Position numbers and translations under genes: made by a program. The notes below the pieces were generated by a model, which saw only the letters and a program-made list of their open reading frames with translations, searched no databases and was not told where the DNA came from. Below, piece after piece: positions 23,562 through 36,215 of a stretch of DNA of 64,000 bases. Source of the stretch: Uloborus plumipes (taxonomy: Eukaryota > Arthropoda > Arachnida > Araneae > Uloboridae); contig JAXGGA010000023.1 of NCBI GenBank assembly GCA_038373865.1, positions 62,001 to 126,000 on the forward strand, given 5' to 3'. Positions within the stretch are counted from its first letter, which is position 1. Every line of letters begins with the position of its first letter.

Positions 23562-23896
23562 AAATGATTATTTCCTTTTTATACATGGGCAGAACAAACC
23601 GGGTCATTAAAATGTTTTCTCAGACAGTTTTCCAAAGATTCCATTGCGGCCAATTAATCTACAGGGGCCAAATTAAGCAAGCATTAATTATTTTTAAATA
23701 CTTTTTCTGCTGTTGACTGATACTTTCAGAACCGTTGAATTAAACGATTCTAAATTTTGCGTCGAATATTTTTCGACATTTCATCTCGCTAAGAAACCCT
23801 ATTTTATTATTTGAATTGAAATTTTCAAGAGAGAGTCATTTTGAAGACTTTTAACAGAGTCTTAAATTTTTATCAATACCGCAGCATTTACTGAGT

Positions 23897-24383
23897 CCTT
23901 TACCCGCCGCTTACGAAAATCATATTTGTCCTGAGGACATTTGATTTTATTAAGCGGCTGATTTTATAAACCAGCATACCTATCCTTCAAGAAAGAGTTT
24001 TTAAAGATAACTTATCTAAAACATTAATAAATAATCGCCTTTCAGTATAGTTTTAAAGTTTAGGAAATCGTATATGCATTGAAGAGTGAAATTTAGTATG
24101 CATTTCTTCACATTCCGGAACTCTTCCACTTCTTGATGCTACATAACTTTATTATAATGCTTTAAATTTATTACGTCTGTGGCAATTTTCAACATAATTA
24201 TAACAGGCGTTTTCAAATATTAGCATACGTTTTCAAAAACTTGATTTTATAAAACAGCGACTCTGATTTTATTAAAGGATAGTTTTGACATGTTTTGATA
24301 TTATAAGGATTCGGTTAACGCAGATTTGATTTTAAAAAGCGGCTGATTTTATAATCCAGTGATTTCATTAGTGGCGGTTACTG
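23897..24383. mobile_element. TA-flanked element with AGCGGCTGATT motifs, family F
   Basis: The right end reads TGATTTCATTAGTGGCGGTTACTG and is followed by TA (24384-24385). The left end is a decayed version (ACCCGCCGCTTACGAAAATC). The motif AGCGGCTGATTTTATAA occurs near each end. The CAGTAACCGCC terminus fits a pogo-like element. Confidence 0.55.
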
Positions 24384-24385
24384 TA

Positions 24386-24864
24386 GTATTAATCAGATGA
24401 TATCGTATCACGCAATCTCTTAAAATGCATTCAGGAACAAAAACCCTTTAACAAAGTCAACAATAATAACAATCTCTAGCGGCGTCATGATAGCTTCAAA
24501 TTCAATAGTGTCTTTTGGTTCAGTAGAGAATACAAACAGCAGCCAGCTTTTATGTTAGAAGAACTCTAGCCATGTTTGACAAAGACAAACAAAGGTAAGT
24601 GTCAAGATTGTGTAGGTTTTACTGGAAAGGCACCGTTGTTGAAAGAAGTTATTTATCTATGGTAACAAAAGGGGATTTATCTGCTGGAAAAACTTCGGAA
24701 AGTGCCAAAACGTCGCTTGAAAAGATTCATGGGTAGTACCAATCATATTAGTTTTAAAATAGGACTTTATTCATATAATAAAGTCTCATTTAATACAGTT
24801 TCAATGTATCAGTAACGTTTTGGGGAAAAGTAAAAATATATGTTACCGAAAAGTAAAGACAGAG
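24386..24864. other. non-coding stretch
   Basis: Nothing recognised apart from moderate AT richness. Confidence 0.4.
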
Positions 24865-24866
24865 TA

Positions 24867-25071
24867 TAATTCAACTTCGCAGAGATGGCCTATGACTCCT
24901 CCTTTTTTCAGGATTGTCCATTTTTAGGAAGGGGTGATACGCAGATGAAAATTGAGGAATGGGATTCACAATTGATGGGGGAATTTGAATGTGTAGAAAT
25001 TCTACCTATTTTAAGGAATGGACTCGTTTTCTCATTTGATTGACACCGGCCATCTCGTCGCGGTTGAATTA
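24867..25071. mobile_element. TA-flanked MITE (about 205 bp)
   Basis: Inverted ends TAATTCAACTTCGCAGAGAT and a complementary right arm reading CATCTCGTCGCGGTTGAATTA, each bordered by TA. It has no internal open frame. Confidence 0.65.
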
Positions 25072-25073
25072 TA

Positions 25074-26520
25074 CCAAATGTGAACAAAAGATTCTCAAGT
25101 CTAAAGATCAGGAAAAATATCTTGTAGTTTTGCTGCTTACAGACATTATAAAATAAAAAATATCAAAGTTATCTACCATCTGTAATCATGAAACGATTTA
25201 CGAATAAAATAAATGAATGGATAAATAAATGAGTTTATTAGTACAACGAAAATTACGACTGAACCAATTCCAAGATAGGCTCAAGTTCTATATCCATTGT
25301 TGAATGCATATACAAAATGGATACAGTCAATAAAAACAATTTGACTATTAGAGAGAAATGTACTTATCTTACTGTGATGAAATAAGATTTATTAAAAGTT
25401 TGAAGTGTTTCGTGATTTCAGCCACCTCTTACGTTCTTATAAATTCCTTCATATCTCGACAAAATGTATGCCCTTAATAAACCCAATAAAACGTCATTAT
25501 CGAAGTAGTATCCAAGAACTGGCATAAATATGATAACAGTGGCATTTACAACGAAAACCATTTTTTAAAAGTCAACAATATATTACTAAAAAATGAGACA
25601 TTAATTTATTGCAAAACTTAGGACTCAGTCCAGTATGTAATGTTTTAGCAAAGGGCATTTTTGGCAGTAATAAGCCCGTGTTTTTGCAGCTGAAAAACTA
25701 TTAAGATGTGTCTTTCCGGTGAAAACATGGGTTGCTAGGCATTTCTTCGTGCAATCAAACCGACTGGAAAATATGCACCAGCTGAAAAGTAATTTTTAAG
25801 CATTTCACGTCCTGTAAATAAATTACAGAACTGTCATGTTGCAATAGTTTGAAGTTTTGACATATCAATAGCCAATAGCTTCATTCAGTAATACAGAAAA
25901 AAAATGTTGTCAATAGAATAAAACCAATATACATAAGAGGTAAATATTAAGCATGTGAAAGGATTTTTTCCCCAATAAACTAGTTTTTTTACATCATTAA
26001 TCTTGTTTAGTTCACAATAAGAGCTTTTTCATAGCACTTTAAAATATTTACCATAAAAAATTACCAATGCCAATTGGCAATTCCTTAATCCATTAAATCA
26101 TAGAAATGTAAATACCTTTAATTTTTTACTTAAGAATTATGAACTGCAAAAACATTGCTTAGGTGGTTTAGTTCGCTAAAACATAAGAAATTTTGAATAA
26201 AAATAGAAAAAGCTTAGATTCCGCATTATTATTAATCGTTTGTGACTTTTTAATGTAATTCACAACAATCTCGATGTTTAAAATTTTCGAGTAATGCTAA
26301 CTGAACAAAGCGGAAATCTGGATTAAGGCAAATAATTATGATACAAGAAAATCGTTAAAATGAGACTATGAGCTCACATTTTTTCACAAGGATCAATGAT
26401 TAAAAGTGCTTTTTTCTGGATGGAAAACTCCAGTAAAACTCGCTTCGTTATTTTATGAGAAAAATCTTGTTCAAAGGAATCGTTTTATTTCTAGACAAGT
26501 TGATTCTTTTCCTCATTTTT
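25074..26520. other. AT-rich non-coding stretch
   Basis: No gene or bounded repeat is recognised. Confidence 0.45.
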
Positions 26521-26530
26521 TTAAAGTCGA

Positions 26531-26700
<170 letters not shown>

Positions 26701-27557
26701 AAATAAAACGAAATATGCAGCTACATTTAATTGCTCGTACAACAAAATTTGCATTTGTTTTTTTTTTTATTAAAATGAAATTGAATTAAGACAACAAAAT
26801 GCATAAAATATTATTTTCTTTAGTCACAAAATTTCGATCTCGTATTTGCGTCGTGCTAAAAAAATATTCTTCGTCTGTCTTTTGTGTAGCATCTGTACAA
26901 TAAATAAATAAAAACTGAATGTATTGTCACATTTGATTCAAAATATTCTATCCGGTTGTTTATTTTTCTTCTAAACCCAGTTCTTCATGCATTATGAGAT
27001 TGAAGATAAATATGACTCGAAAATAAACAAACACGATAAGTAGATTTTTGAAACGTTATTTCCAATTGCAAACACGCCCCTTAGAAAAGTATGAAAAACA
27101 TATCTATGAAGATTTTTGGCGCTAAACAAAAGACAAACATCAGATTAAATCATAAAAGGTATATTTTATTACCGATGAAAAGTTATATTATGCTTCCTCC
27201 ATTCTCCAGTTAATGAGTTAGACTTTAAAAAAAAAAGTTCGACATTTTATAATATTATATTTTACTCATTTTACTAACTGAAATGCTTCAAAAGTCCAAG
27301 CTCGTTTGAGTATAAACTTTCATAATGACGCAATTTTATAAGAAATTGGAAGAATAAATTGCCTTTTTTTTTATTCAATTGTATTCTGATTTTGTCTACA
27401 AATTAAATTCCCTGTCTGCTTCGTTTTAGCAGAGGGATGACGCTATTTAACAGTTGCCAATCTCTGCATCTTCAAAACAAAGTATAAAAAGATCCATTTA
27501 AGCATACATTTTTGGATTTATCATTGATTTTGCCTGCTCAAAAGGAGAGTTTATTAT
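26701..27557. other. AT-rich non-coding stretch
   Basis: No gene, tRNA or bounded repeat is recognised. Confidence 0.4.
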
Positions 27558-27559
27558 TA

Positions 27560-27735
27560 CAGTCGACGCTCGTTATAACGACCACTCGTTACAAAGACCA
27601 TCCTAATATAACGACCGATGAGAAAAACCCCGACTGTATTCCAATATACTCTATGTTCTACCTCTTATAGCGACCACTCGTTATAAAGACCGCTTTCTGT
27701 AAGACGGAGATGGTCGTTATATCGAGCGTCGACTG
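27560..27735. mobile_element. pogo-like MITE (176 bp)
   Basis: The ends are CAGTCGACGCTCGTTATAAC and its near complement, with TA on both sides. CGTTATAACGACC-like motifs recur about six times within the short interior, as in other TA-flanked families here. CAGTCGA... ends on TA are typical of pogo/Tigger elements. Confidence 0.8.
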
Positions 27736-27945
27736 TATTTTTACTATTCTCAGTTTCACGTTTTTTGAAATATTTTATCTGAACTTGGGGCTTATGTTTC
27801 ATTTGTTTCCCCTGGTTTAGCAGGTATTTTAAGTTTTAACAAATTTTTGACAGTATTTTAAAGCGGGAATTATGTGTTAAAAATTGTTTTTAATACGTTT
27901 GAACTGCCCAATAAAGAATGGTTTTTGAACAGCTCAAAGATTATA

Positions 27946-29510
27946 CACTAGGTGGCCAAAAGTATCCGGACACTTTCAAAAATTTACATTTTTACATATA
28001 GCTCGAAAAATAAGTGATCAATTGTTCTTTAACTTTAGTCATACAAAATATAGGCTTCACCGAACATTTACAAGTTGAAATTAAATTACCCTTGCATTTG
28101 GGGGACGACAAGAAGGGGGGTTGAAAGTAAAACCACTTTTTGACCATAACTCTTCGAAAATAGCTCGGAATAAGCTATGCATTTCAGTAATTAATTAGCA
28201 TACTATGTATAATTACTGTACAAATTTTTATGAACGTAACACTCTTACTTCCGAAGATATGAAACATTTTTTAAAAAATGGCAATTTTATTTGAAGGGTT
28301 TTTGCTCATAACACGCAGAGTTTTTGATCAAACCTTATCAAAACTTCAGGAAAAATGACAAAATACAAGAGAAAGAACATACTAAAACGGTAAATAAAAA
28401 TATTAAAAATCCGATGAGATATGAACGTTAAAAGGAAACAATTGTTCACGGCGCATGCGCGAACGACAGAAATTTATAACTACAAAAATATTGTAGCCTG
28501 GTTTATACTGCATCTTATAAAAAAAGTTTCAGTTGAATATCGTAAAAATTGAAAAAGATATCAGCGATCTAGTGAGCTGTAATTCATTCATTCGCAGACA
28601 ATACATAAATGGCAAGGGGTTCTCCACAAATAGTGTGGTAACAATTGAGCATTTTCTTCAATGTTAAATTGTATACAGTTTGAAAATTTATATTCGGCAT
28701 AGAAGTCACATTTCGCCTATTCGGCCAAAAAGACCTTATACGTAGGTGGCCAAAAGCATCCGGACACCCCCTGAAACGTTGGTTTTGAACGATGACGCAA
28801 TAACCTTTAATTTAAAAATAGCTCTTTGTGGACAGACCCTCACTTTTTATGTATTGTCTGCGAATGAATGAAATACAGCTCACTAGATCGCTGATATCTT
28901 TTTCAATTTTCATGATATTCAACTGGAACTTTTTTTTATAAGATGAAGTATAAATCAGAGTACAATATTTTTATAGTTATAAATTTCTGTCGTTCGCGCA
29001 TGCGCCGTGAAAAAATATTTCCTTTTAACGTTCATATCTCATCGGATTTTTAATATTTTTATTTATCGTTTTAGTATGTTCTTTCTCTTGTATTTTGTCA
29101 TTTTTCCTGAAGTTTTAATAAGGTTTGATCAAAAACTCTGCGTATTATGAGCAAAAACCCTTCAAATAAAATTGCCATTTTGTAAAAAATGTTTCATATC
29201 TTCGGAAGTAAGAGTGGTACGTTCATAAAAATTTGTACAGTAATTATACATGGTATGCTAATTAATTACTGAAATTTATAGCTTATTCCGAGTTATTTTC
29301 GAAGAGTTATGGTCAAAAAGCGGTTTTACTTTCAACCCCTCTTCTTGTCATCCCTCAAATACAAGGGTAATTTAATTTCAACTTGGAAATGTTCGGTGAA
29401 GCCTATATTTTGTATGACTAAAGTTAAAGAACAATTGATCACTTATTTTTCGAGCTATATGTAAAAATGTGAATTTTTGAAAGTGTCCGGATACTTTTGG
29501 CCACCTAGTG
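27946..29510. mobile_element. long Tc1/mariner-like foldback (1565 bp)
   Basis: The outer ends CACTAGGTGGCCAAAAGTAT (continuing CCGGACAC) and their complement lie within TA (27944-27945 and 29511-29512). The arms (about 27946-28612 and 28850-29510) mirror each other over some 660 bp with few differences. A third terminal sequence, GTAGGTGGCCAAAAGCATCC, sits off-centre at 28741 in the left-end orientation. So 28741-29510 alone looks like a complete smaller element joined to an inverted, truncated copy. There is no transposase frame. Confidence 0.8.
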
Positions 29511-29512
29511 TA

Positions 29513-31780
29513 TATGTTATTGTTTACAAGCAGATTTCAGACTTTTTTTTGTTAATTTTTAAATCTTTTAAACCTAAATGCCGTTTTTCGAAGATATGCA
29601 ACATTTATTTTGGAAGTAAATTCATATCTTGTAAAATAAACAATATATCATCAAAACATTTTAAAAACTCCGGTAACTTAACACTCACTAGAAAAATTGA
29701 CATTTGCTGATTCATTGAATGGTCCGCTTTAATTAAAAATTTCTACAAATGCAAGTGCTTCGCATTTTCAATGAAGCTTTTTGATTAGTTTCAATTTTCT
29801 TTTTAATTTTATCATTAACTTTATTTTGTTTTTCATTCGAAATTTTGAATTTCATTTTTTTTCTTTGAAATCGCTTCAAAGTTAAAACCATTTGTTTTTT
29901 ATGAACAACTGCAACTTTTAATATTTACTGTTTTCCACTGAAGTTTTTAAGAACAATATTAGGCGAATTTTCTTCCTATTTAGTTTTGCAAACTCTTTTT
30001 AAAATTATTTTTTAATTAATTCGCATTTATTATATATAATTTTGAAATTTTATAATGGGGTCAGTTTTGTTGTATTATTTTAAAATTTAGTGAAATGTGT
30101 ACACTTGCGGTTAAATAGCGCGAATTGACTTGTGAAAACTATTGAAAATTCGATTAACCTCAACAATTACTCGAATAACTTGAGAGAATTTTTTTTTTCA
30201 GTACTTAATTTCCTTTTTCTATAAAATACTTTTGCCTCTAGTTTCGTTTTCTTAATTTATTTTAAAAAATGTGAGGTAATTTTTTAACTTTATAAAATGC
30301 AATAACTAAAATAGTTTGGCGCCGAAGCCTAACGACAGCTAATGCTGTAAAAAATCGATGTTGCTCAATGGAAAAGTGCTATTTTCTTCGGGGAAAACTT
30401 TTTAACATTCAATCTAAAATTTATATTTGGAAGATTTTTCTGCATTTCAGTTTAATATTTGTTTTTCCTATGTATCCCTTCTCTTACATTGATGCATTTA
30501 TACACATTTTCCATTATGCAATTACACACAATGGTAATGTGTATCAATATTTTGTTGTTAAAAACCTTAGCGGCGAAGTTTTGTTTGAATTGTAAAGAAT
30601 TAGATCGGAACTTTCTGATTTTATAACATTACAATTTAAATTTAATGTTTTAGCAGAACTTTTAACATAGATAGATGGAAAAAATATACGTCATTACTAG
30701 GTTTCTTTAAAAGCTATTGAATATTAGGAAATACAAAGCAAAGTGTATAGCTGGGTATATATGAAGCAACTATGCCTTACCATGCGATGATTTGGTGTAG
30801 GCATTTGAATATAACGTTATTTTCTGGTTTGAAAGGGTTTAAAAATGTATCTATTTTAGGCAATATTAACAATGCTAAATAATGCATTGTCTCTTCTGCA
30901 CAAATATTCGGTTTTAAATAATTTCACTTTTTTGTGTGGGTTAACAGTAATGGCTCCTTTTCAATGTATCTTTTTGTTCTTGCCAAAAAAAAAAAAATCC
31001 TCTAAACAAAACGAATGTCCACAATAAATGATCAAAAAATCACAAAAAATAACAACTACTAAGTTTTTACTAAGCTACGCACTCTGATTCTAGTCAAGTT
31101 TACCTCATCCCTAATATAAAAAAATGACTTTAACAAGGTGTATAAGCTTTTAATGTGTACATCAAAGGCTTAAGGCTAATAAGAAGCTTTTATCTCTTAA
31201 AATGCATTAAGGAAACAGCCTCTTTGTTTTTTTAACTACAGCATTAAACTTGATATATTTATTGATTAAAAAAAAACTTCATAGTATTACTCAAGTTTAT
31301 TCCCGTGCTCGAAAAAAGTGCATGAAAAGAAATTTATTTTCCCGAAAAAATTCTTTTGGGTCTTGCTATCTATTTCCACAAAAAAGCAGGTTGATAAAAT
31401 TTTATCTGATAAACTTTGCATAAATCGATGCGACATCAGATGCATTAGATTTTTTCCCTGGCCCTTATTTTCATTAGAATGATAAAAAGTGTGCTTGACA
31501 GATGAAAGTTTCGAAGTTTAAAAAAAAGCAGGGGAGGCTAAAATTCTCTCAAATGCAAACTTTCACGAAATTGAATTAGCCAAACAGGGAAAGAAAAGTT
31601 GAACCACCTAAAATGCAGTTCGGCTTTTCCATAGTATGTTTTTTGTTAGTTATTTGTTTAGAAGTTATTTAATTAAAGCTTTTGTTCTTCAATGTTTATT
31701 TCTTTTGGAATGTAAAAGTCACTGTACGAATCAAAAGTCTATCGCGCAATGCTGTCGCAAACCTCAGCTATGTCTGTCAA
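29513..31780. other. AT-rich non-coding stretch
   Basis: No gene or bounded element is recognised. Several T- and A-rich tracts are present. A slightly GC-richer patch at 31720-31790 carries a Cys-rich frame of unknown meaning. Confidence 0.4.
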
Positions 31781-31793
31781 ACCTTTATAAGAT

Positions 31794-32069
31794 TGTTGTT
31801 GTCTTGTTCCACATAGGCTGGCAATTTGAGGTGCGCTGCTTCACTTTTTCCACCTTTTCCCGCATTTGGTGTGAAGTCCGCACACAGTCACATACGCCAC
31901 AAGGACTCGTTTATAGGGTAAACAACCATTCACAGTCCAACAGCATATGCACTCAAAGAAAGGACAAGGACAGGAGAGAGAAAGTACATCCATGCCCAGA
32001 CTGAGGCTCAAACCCGGAACCTCCACATCTGCAGTTAGACTTCTCTGACCACTTGACAAGGAGGCCGGC
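31794..32069 (-). mobile_element. tRNA-derived SINE, copy 2
   Basis: On the minus strand it starts GCCGGCCTCCTTGTCAAGTGG (A-box region), with B-box-like GGTTCCGGGTTTGAGCC. It continues through the shared body to a 3' tail ending in GACAACAAC. The flanks TTATAAGAT (31785-31793) and TTACAAGAT (32072-32080) look like a target duplication with one change. It is the fullest copy besides 44199-44490. Confidence 0.8.
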
Positions 32070-32274
32070 CCTTACAAGATGAAACGACTTTTGTTTGAGG
32101 CCAAATAAAAAGAGATTCATTTCCCTACATATTAAATATCCGCCAGGTTCTATCTATAGGCTATTCGATGGTATCATTTCACGGATGAGACAGCACATTT
32201 TAATAAATCACCAATGTTGGTACGCTATAGACATGGAGTTTATTGTTATATCTGTACAATGTAGGGGAAAAGGG

Positions 32275-32452
32275 GGAATTCTTCACCAGGGGTGTTCGCT
32301 TATGGGATAGGCAACCATTCACAACACTTCAACACATTCACACAAAGAAAGGAGAAGGAAAGGAGAAAGAAGGTGCATCCATGCCCAAGTCAGGATTCAA
32401 ACTCAAATCCTCCCTATACGGTTAGACTTTTCTGACTACTAGAGAAGGTGTC
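32275..32452 (-). mobile_element. tRNA-derived SINE, copy 3, 3'-truncated
   Basis: The tRNA-like head (CTCTAGTAGTCAGAAAAG, B-box-like AGTTTGAATCC) and the first half of the body are recognisable, but the 3' part is missing. It lies about 200 bp from copy 2 in the same orientation. Confidence 0.7.
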
Positions 32453-32512
32453 CAGCTTGGATATCTAATATTTCATATACTTAAAAAAACTGGTCTTTTT
32501 ATATTTAAGGTA

Positions 32513-33836
32513 GGGGAGACTTGGGACGATTGTGACGCTGGGCGGTTGTGACAGTCGTCATATTAGCTAAACCATAATTAATACCTGGTTGAAGCAAAGA
32601 GAGAGAGTATCAGCATGTTTGTCTGAATGTGTGTCAAAGCATTGCGGTAGCCATCGAGCGACATTAACGCTAGCAGAGGGGTTGGTTACTTTTTAACAGT
32701 CAAAAGTAAGTGTTTTTGTTCGATGTCTTTTAGTAATTCCTGTTGAATGGGTACAGATAGAGAAATGAAATTTTTCTCCCCGTTAGTAGTGAACCTTAAT
32801 AGTGAAATATGAGTGATTACTTTTTATGTAGGCTATTTTGTATTGCCATGGCGATTGCTGTTTTCAAAAGTAATGGGTTGGGGTCGGTTGTGACAAATTG
32901 CGTGGGGACGGTTGTGACACGAGTAAAACATGTTTTTATCATATTTGATGCCTATAATACGCTTGGAGAAGACAGAAATAGGGCAGTGTGACCTAATGAA
33001 ATATAAAGAAGCTTATAAAGAAGTGAAACTTTTTTTTCTTTCGGACAGCTTTGGAAATGCAACGTTAATCGTAAGTCTTTGCTACGAAACATTCATTCGT
33101 AAACGCGATGGAGCCGGCCGGCGCTGTCACAATGAAAACAACGTGTGCATAGGTTATATTGCTTATAATAAAGTGCTTTTGAGCTTACATATACGCTGAA
33201 AGCAGATATGAGAGTAAAATGGCTACTGAGAAATGGTTCCGTTCATTTATGAATAGAAATGTTTCACGTCTGTTCGTGTAGCTCATGCAACTAGCCTTTC
33301 AAGAGTAACAAGCTTCAATAAAACAAATAAATGTGGAATCTTTCTTTGATACTTGAGAATTGTTATGAACAGACACGGTTATGACCCACAGGATGGTCAT
33401 AATGTTGCCAAAACAGACGTTACGAAATTCCAAAAACCTGATATTTTTGTAAAACTTGGTATAAGGCTACTTCAACTGAACGAGACACATTGTTAAATGT
33501 TAAACTTTCCCAGATGAAGGTTGTATTGAATTACGTTTAATATTACTTGAAATTAAAAGTGATCTAGACTGTTTTGCTGTATTTTTGAACTTGTCACAAC
33601 CGACCCCAAGCACTGTCACAACCGCCCCTGGGGTGGGGTCGGTTGTGACATTTTTTCCTTTTTTGTTTAATTTGGTCCTGTGAGTTAACTATTGTACTTA
33701 GGGAGAAAATTTTAGTGTTTATAAGTAGGCAAATAAACACTTTAACATAAAAACAACTTTAAATCAGCTCATAGGCATTGCTAAGGAATCTGTGGGAGAG
33801 CAAATGAAAATTGTCTCAACCGTACCCAGTCTCCCC
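32513..33836. mobile_element. TA-flanked TIR element with scattered internal TIR motifs, family B (1324 bp)
   Basis: The ends are GGGGAGACTTGGGACGATTG and, inverted, GGGGAGACTGGGTACGGTTG, with TA at 32511-32512 and 33837-33838. The core CGGTTGTGAC recurs near 32543, 32884, 32907 and 33638, inverted near 33594 and 33615, and in a variant form near 33375. No transposase is visible. The layout matches family A at 7007-8710. Confidence 0.8.
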
Positions 33837-33955
33837 TATTACAGCTCCATGAAGTTAAGTGCGCGGAATTTGACCTCCTTCCTCTACTTAGGCATACTTC
33901 ATCACCTTAACATTCGGATTTTCAGCACGTTATCTTCCGAGGTACGAGAGTCATA

Positions 33956-34203
33956 CTGCTGTGCTAAGCGCAAAAGTCGTATCTACAGTCGAGCTCAAAC
34001 TTAGATAACACCCTTTAAAGTTTTGCGCCACCATGTATTTGATTCAGATGAAACTTTTTCAAAAAAATTTTAAAAATATTTCCCATTCTCAAATGACCAT
34101 ATAAGTTTGTATTTAGGTAAAATACGTTACAAAGAGCCACCTGGTGGCGATAACTCAATTTTGTTAAAAAGTGCAGATACGACTTTTGTGCTTAGCACGG
34201 CAG
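33956..34203. mobile_element. TIR MITE (248 bp)
   Basis: Ends CTGCTGTGCTAAGCGCAAAA (then GTCGTATCT) and their complement are inverted repeats. The flanks share CATA on each side, possibly a 4-bp duplication. Superfamily is unclear. Confidence 0.65.
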
Positions 34204-34514
34204 CATAGTTCTATGTATATAAAGATTTATAAATCATTTTACTGCCACCAGCGTTTCTTGTGGTATTGCTGTGTCAGAGGTATTTTCTGGATCGATTTTT
34301 TAAAAAGAATTCATGCATAGATGTAATCTAACTTCCCTTTGCTTAAGATTAGACTTAAATAAAAGATGAACTTAAAACTAAACTTTGCCGTAGGATTAAT
34401 AATTCGGTATCATTCAATCGATAACAGTGAAATACGAATATGCTCTTTGCCCCCTAAGATACTATCTTCATCAATTACATCAAACATTCGGGGTTAATAT
34501 TTTAACACACGATA

Positions 34515-34769
34515 ATTGAAGAGGCAAGTGGATAAAGGTGATGTGTGACAATTTTTTTTTAATTTCTAAAAACGCTTTAAAAAAATGTGTTATTTCATTT
34601 TTTTTTGATGGATTTTTTGCATTGGGTAAAAACGGGGTCATATTCTTAGTTACCAACCATTTCTTTGACTAAGGGGACATGATACTGATGGACTTATCAC
34701 CTTCATTCATGATAAAAAGTAAGTTTAAAATATTGTCACATATCACCTTTATCCACTTGCCCCTTCAAT
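34515..34769. mobile_element. TA-flanked MITE (255 bp), family E
   Basis: Inverted ends ATTGAAGAGGCAAGTGGATA (then AAGGTGAT) and their near complement are bordered by TA (34513-34514 and 34770-34771). The interior is AT-rich. Confidence 0.7.
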
Positions 34770-34835
34770 TAAAGTATGGTCATGTGATTAACAAAATATT
34801 CGAAATATTTTCATTTATATCTAACAAAGCTTTAA

Positions 34836-36211
34836 GAGCAAGAATCTGAGAGAGTGTCAAGCCTGTGATTCATGACCTCTCAGATTTTCTCCCAAAAATT
34901 ACCAAATGTTTATTATCTTATTGAAAGACCAAATCCAGAATGTTTTGCTGTAAAGTTGAGTTGTTTAGTTTTTATGGATCCCTAAAGATGAAGGTGCGGC
35001 ATCAAAAATTAAGCGGATTTTCAAAACATGGAAGTTGCCGTGAGCCAAAACTCTTACCAGGAACTGTTTAACTCCAATTTTATTTTTGTATATGGAATAT
35101 AAAAGGTAGAAACTTTACAAAATGAATGTTAAATTTGTGGTAAGTTGTTGCCGTAAGGTCAGTGAAGGCCCTCAAAACAAGGCATTGTTGACGTTTTTTA
35201 GCGTTTTTGAGGTCCAAAAACAGCTTGTACATTTCAGTTGGCACGGCAAAAGTAGTGTCGTTTGAAAGACCAGTGTAAGCACTTTAAAATAATGTATAAA
35301 TAACCGAGGAAAGTTCAACGTGCTTTTAGTTGCGTAAGGCCGAAATATGAAAAATGTCATATTTTACCGATATTCAAACGGTCATAACTTCCTCTGCCAA
35401 CAACATATTGAAATATTTTTTGCCAATGTCATACTCTATTCTTTGTCTTAACAGAACAAATGAGTCCTTTGAGGCGAAATATAAAAAAATTTTTTACAAA
35501 AAATGTACAGGAAAAAATACGTTTTTTGTAAAAAAAAAAAAAAACATTTTCACATTTCGCCTCAAAGGACTCAACTGTTCTGTTAAGACAAAGAATAGAG
35601 TATGACATTAGAAAAAAAAATATTTCAATATGTTGTTGGCAGAGGAAGTTATGACCGTTTGAATATTGGTAAAATATGACATTTTTCATATTTCGGCCTT
35701 ACGCAACTAAAAGCACGTTGAACTTTCCTCGGTTATTTATACATTATTTTAAAGTGCTTACACTGGTCTTTCAAACGACACTACTTTTGCCGTGCCAACT
35801 GAAATGTACAAGCTGTTTTTGGACCTCAAAAACGCTAAAAAACGTCAAAAAGGCCTTATTTTGAGGGCCTTCATTGACCTTACAGCAACAACTTACCACA
35901 AATTTAACAGTCATTTTGTAAAGTTTCAACCTTCTATATTCCATATACAAAAAGAAAATTGGAGTTAAACAGTTCCTGGTAAGAATTTTGCCTCACGGCA
36001 ACTTCCATGTCTTGAAAATCCGCTTAATTTTTGCTGCCGCACCTTCATCTTTAGGGATCCATAAAAACTAAACAACTCAAATTTAGAACAAAACCTTCTG
36101 GATTTGGTCTTTCAATAAGATAATAAACATTTGGTAATTTTTGGGAGAAAATCTGAGAGGTCATGAATCACCTCATAATGCTAGGCGTGACAGTTTCTCA
36201 GATTCTTGCTC
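34836..36211. mobile_element. giant foldback element flanked by TTAA (1376 bp)
   Basis: Both halves are one sequence in opposite orientation: arms of about 650 bp around a short A/T-rich loop near 35490-35555. The outermost ends are GAGCAAGAATCTGAGA and its complement, with TTAA on both sides (34832-34835 and 36212-36215). A 62-codon frame occurs in each arm, and the two translations differ at one residue apart from orientation, so the arms are very similar. TTAA points to piggyBac- or Kolobok-type mobilisation; the ends do not begin with CCC. A read-through transcript would form a very long hairpin RNA. Confidence 0.85.
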
Positions 36212-36215
36212 TTAA

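Noticed and set aside
35172..35864. Two matching 62-codon frames in opposite orientation
   Set aside because: They are the same sequence in the two arms of the foldback; no independent sign of coding.
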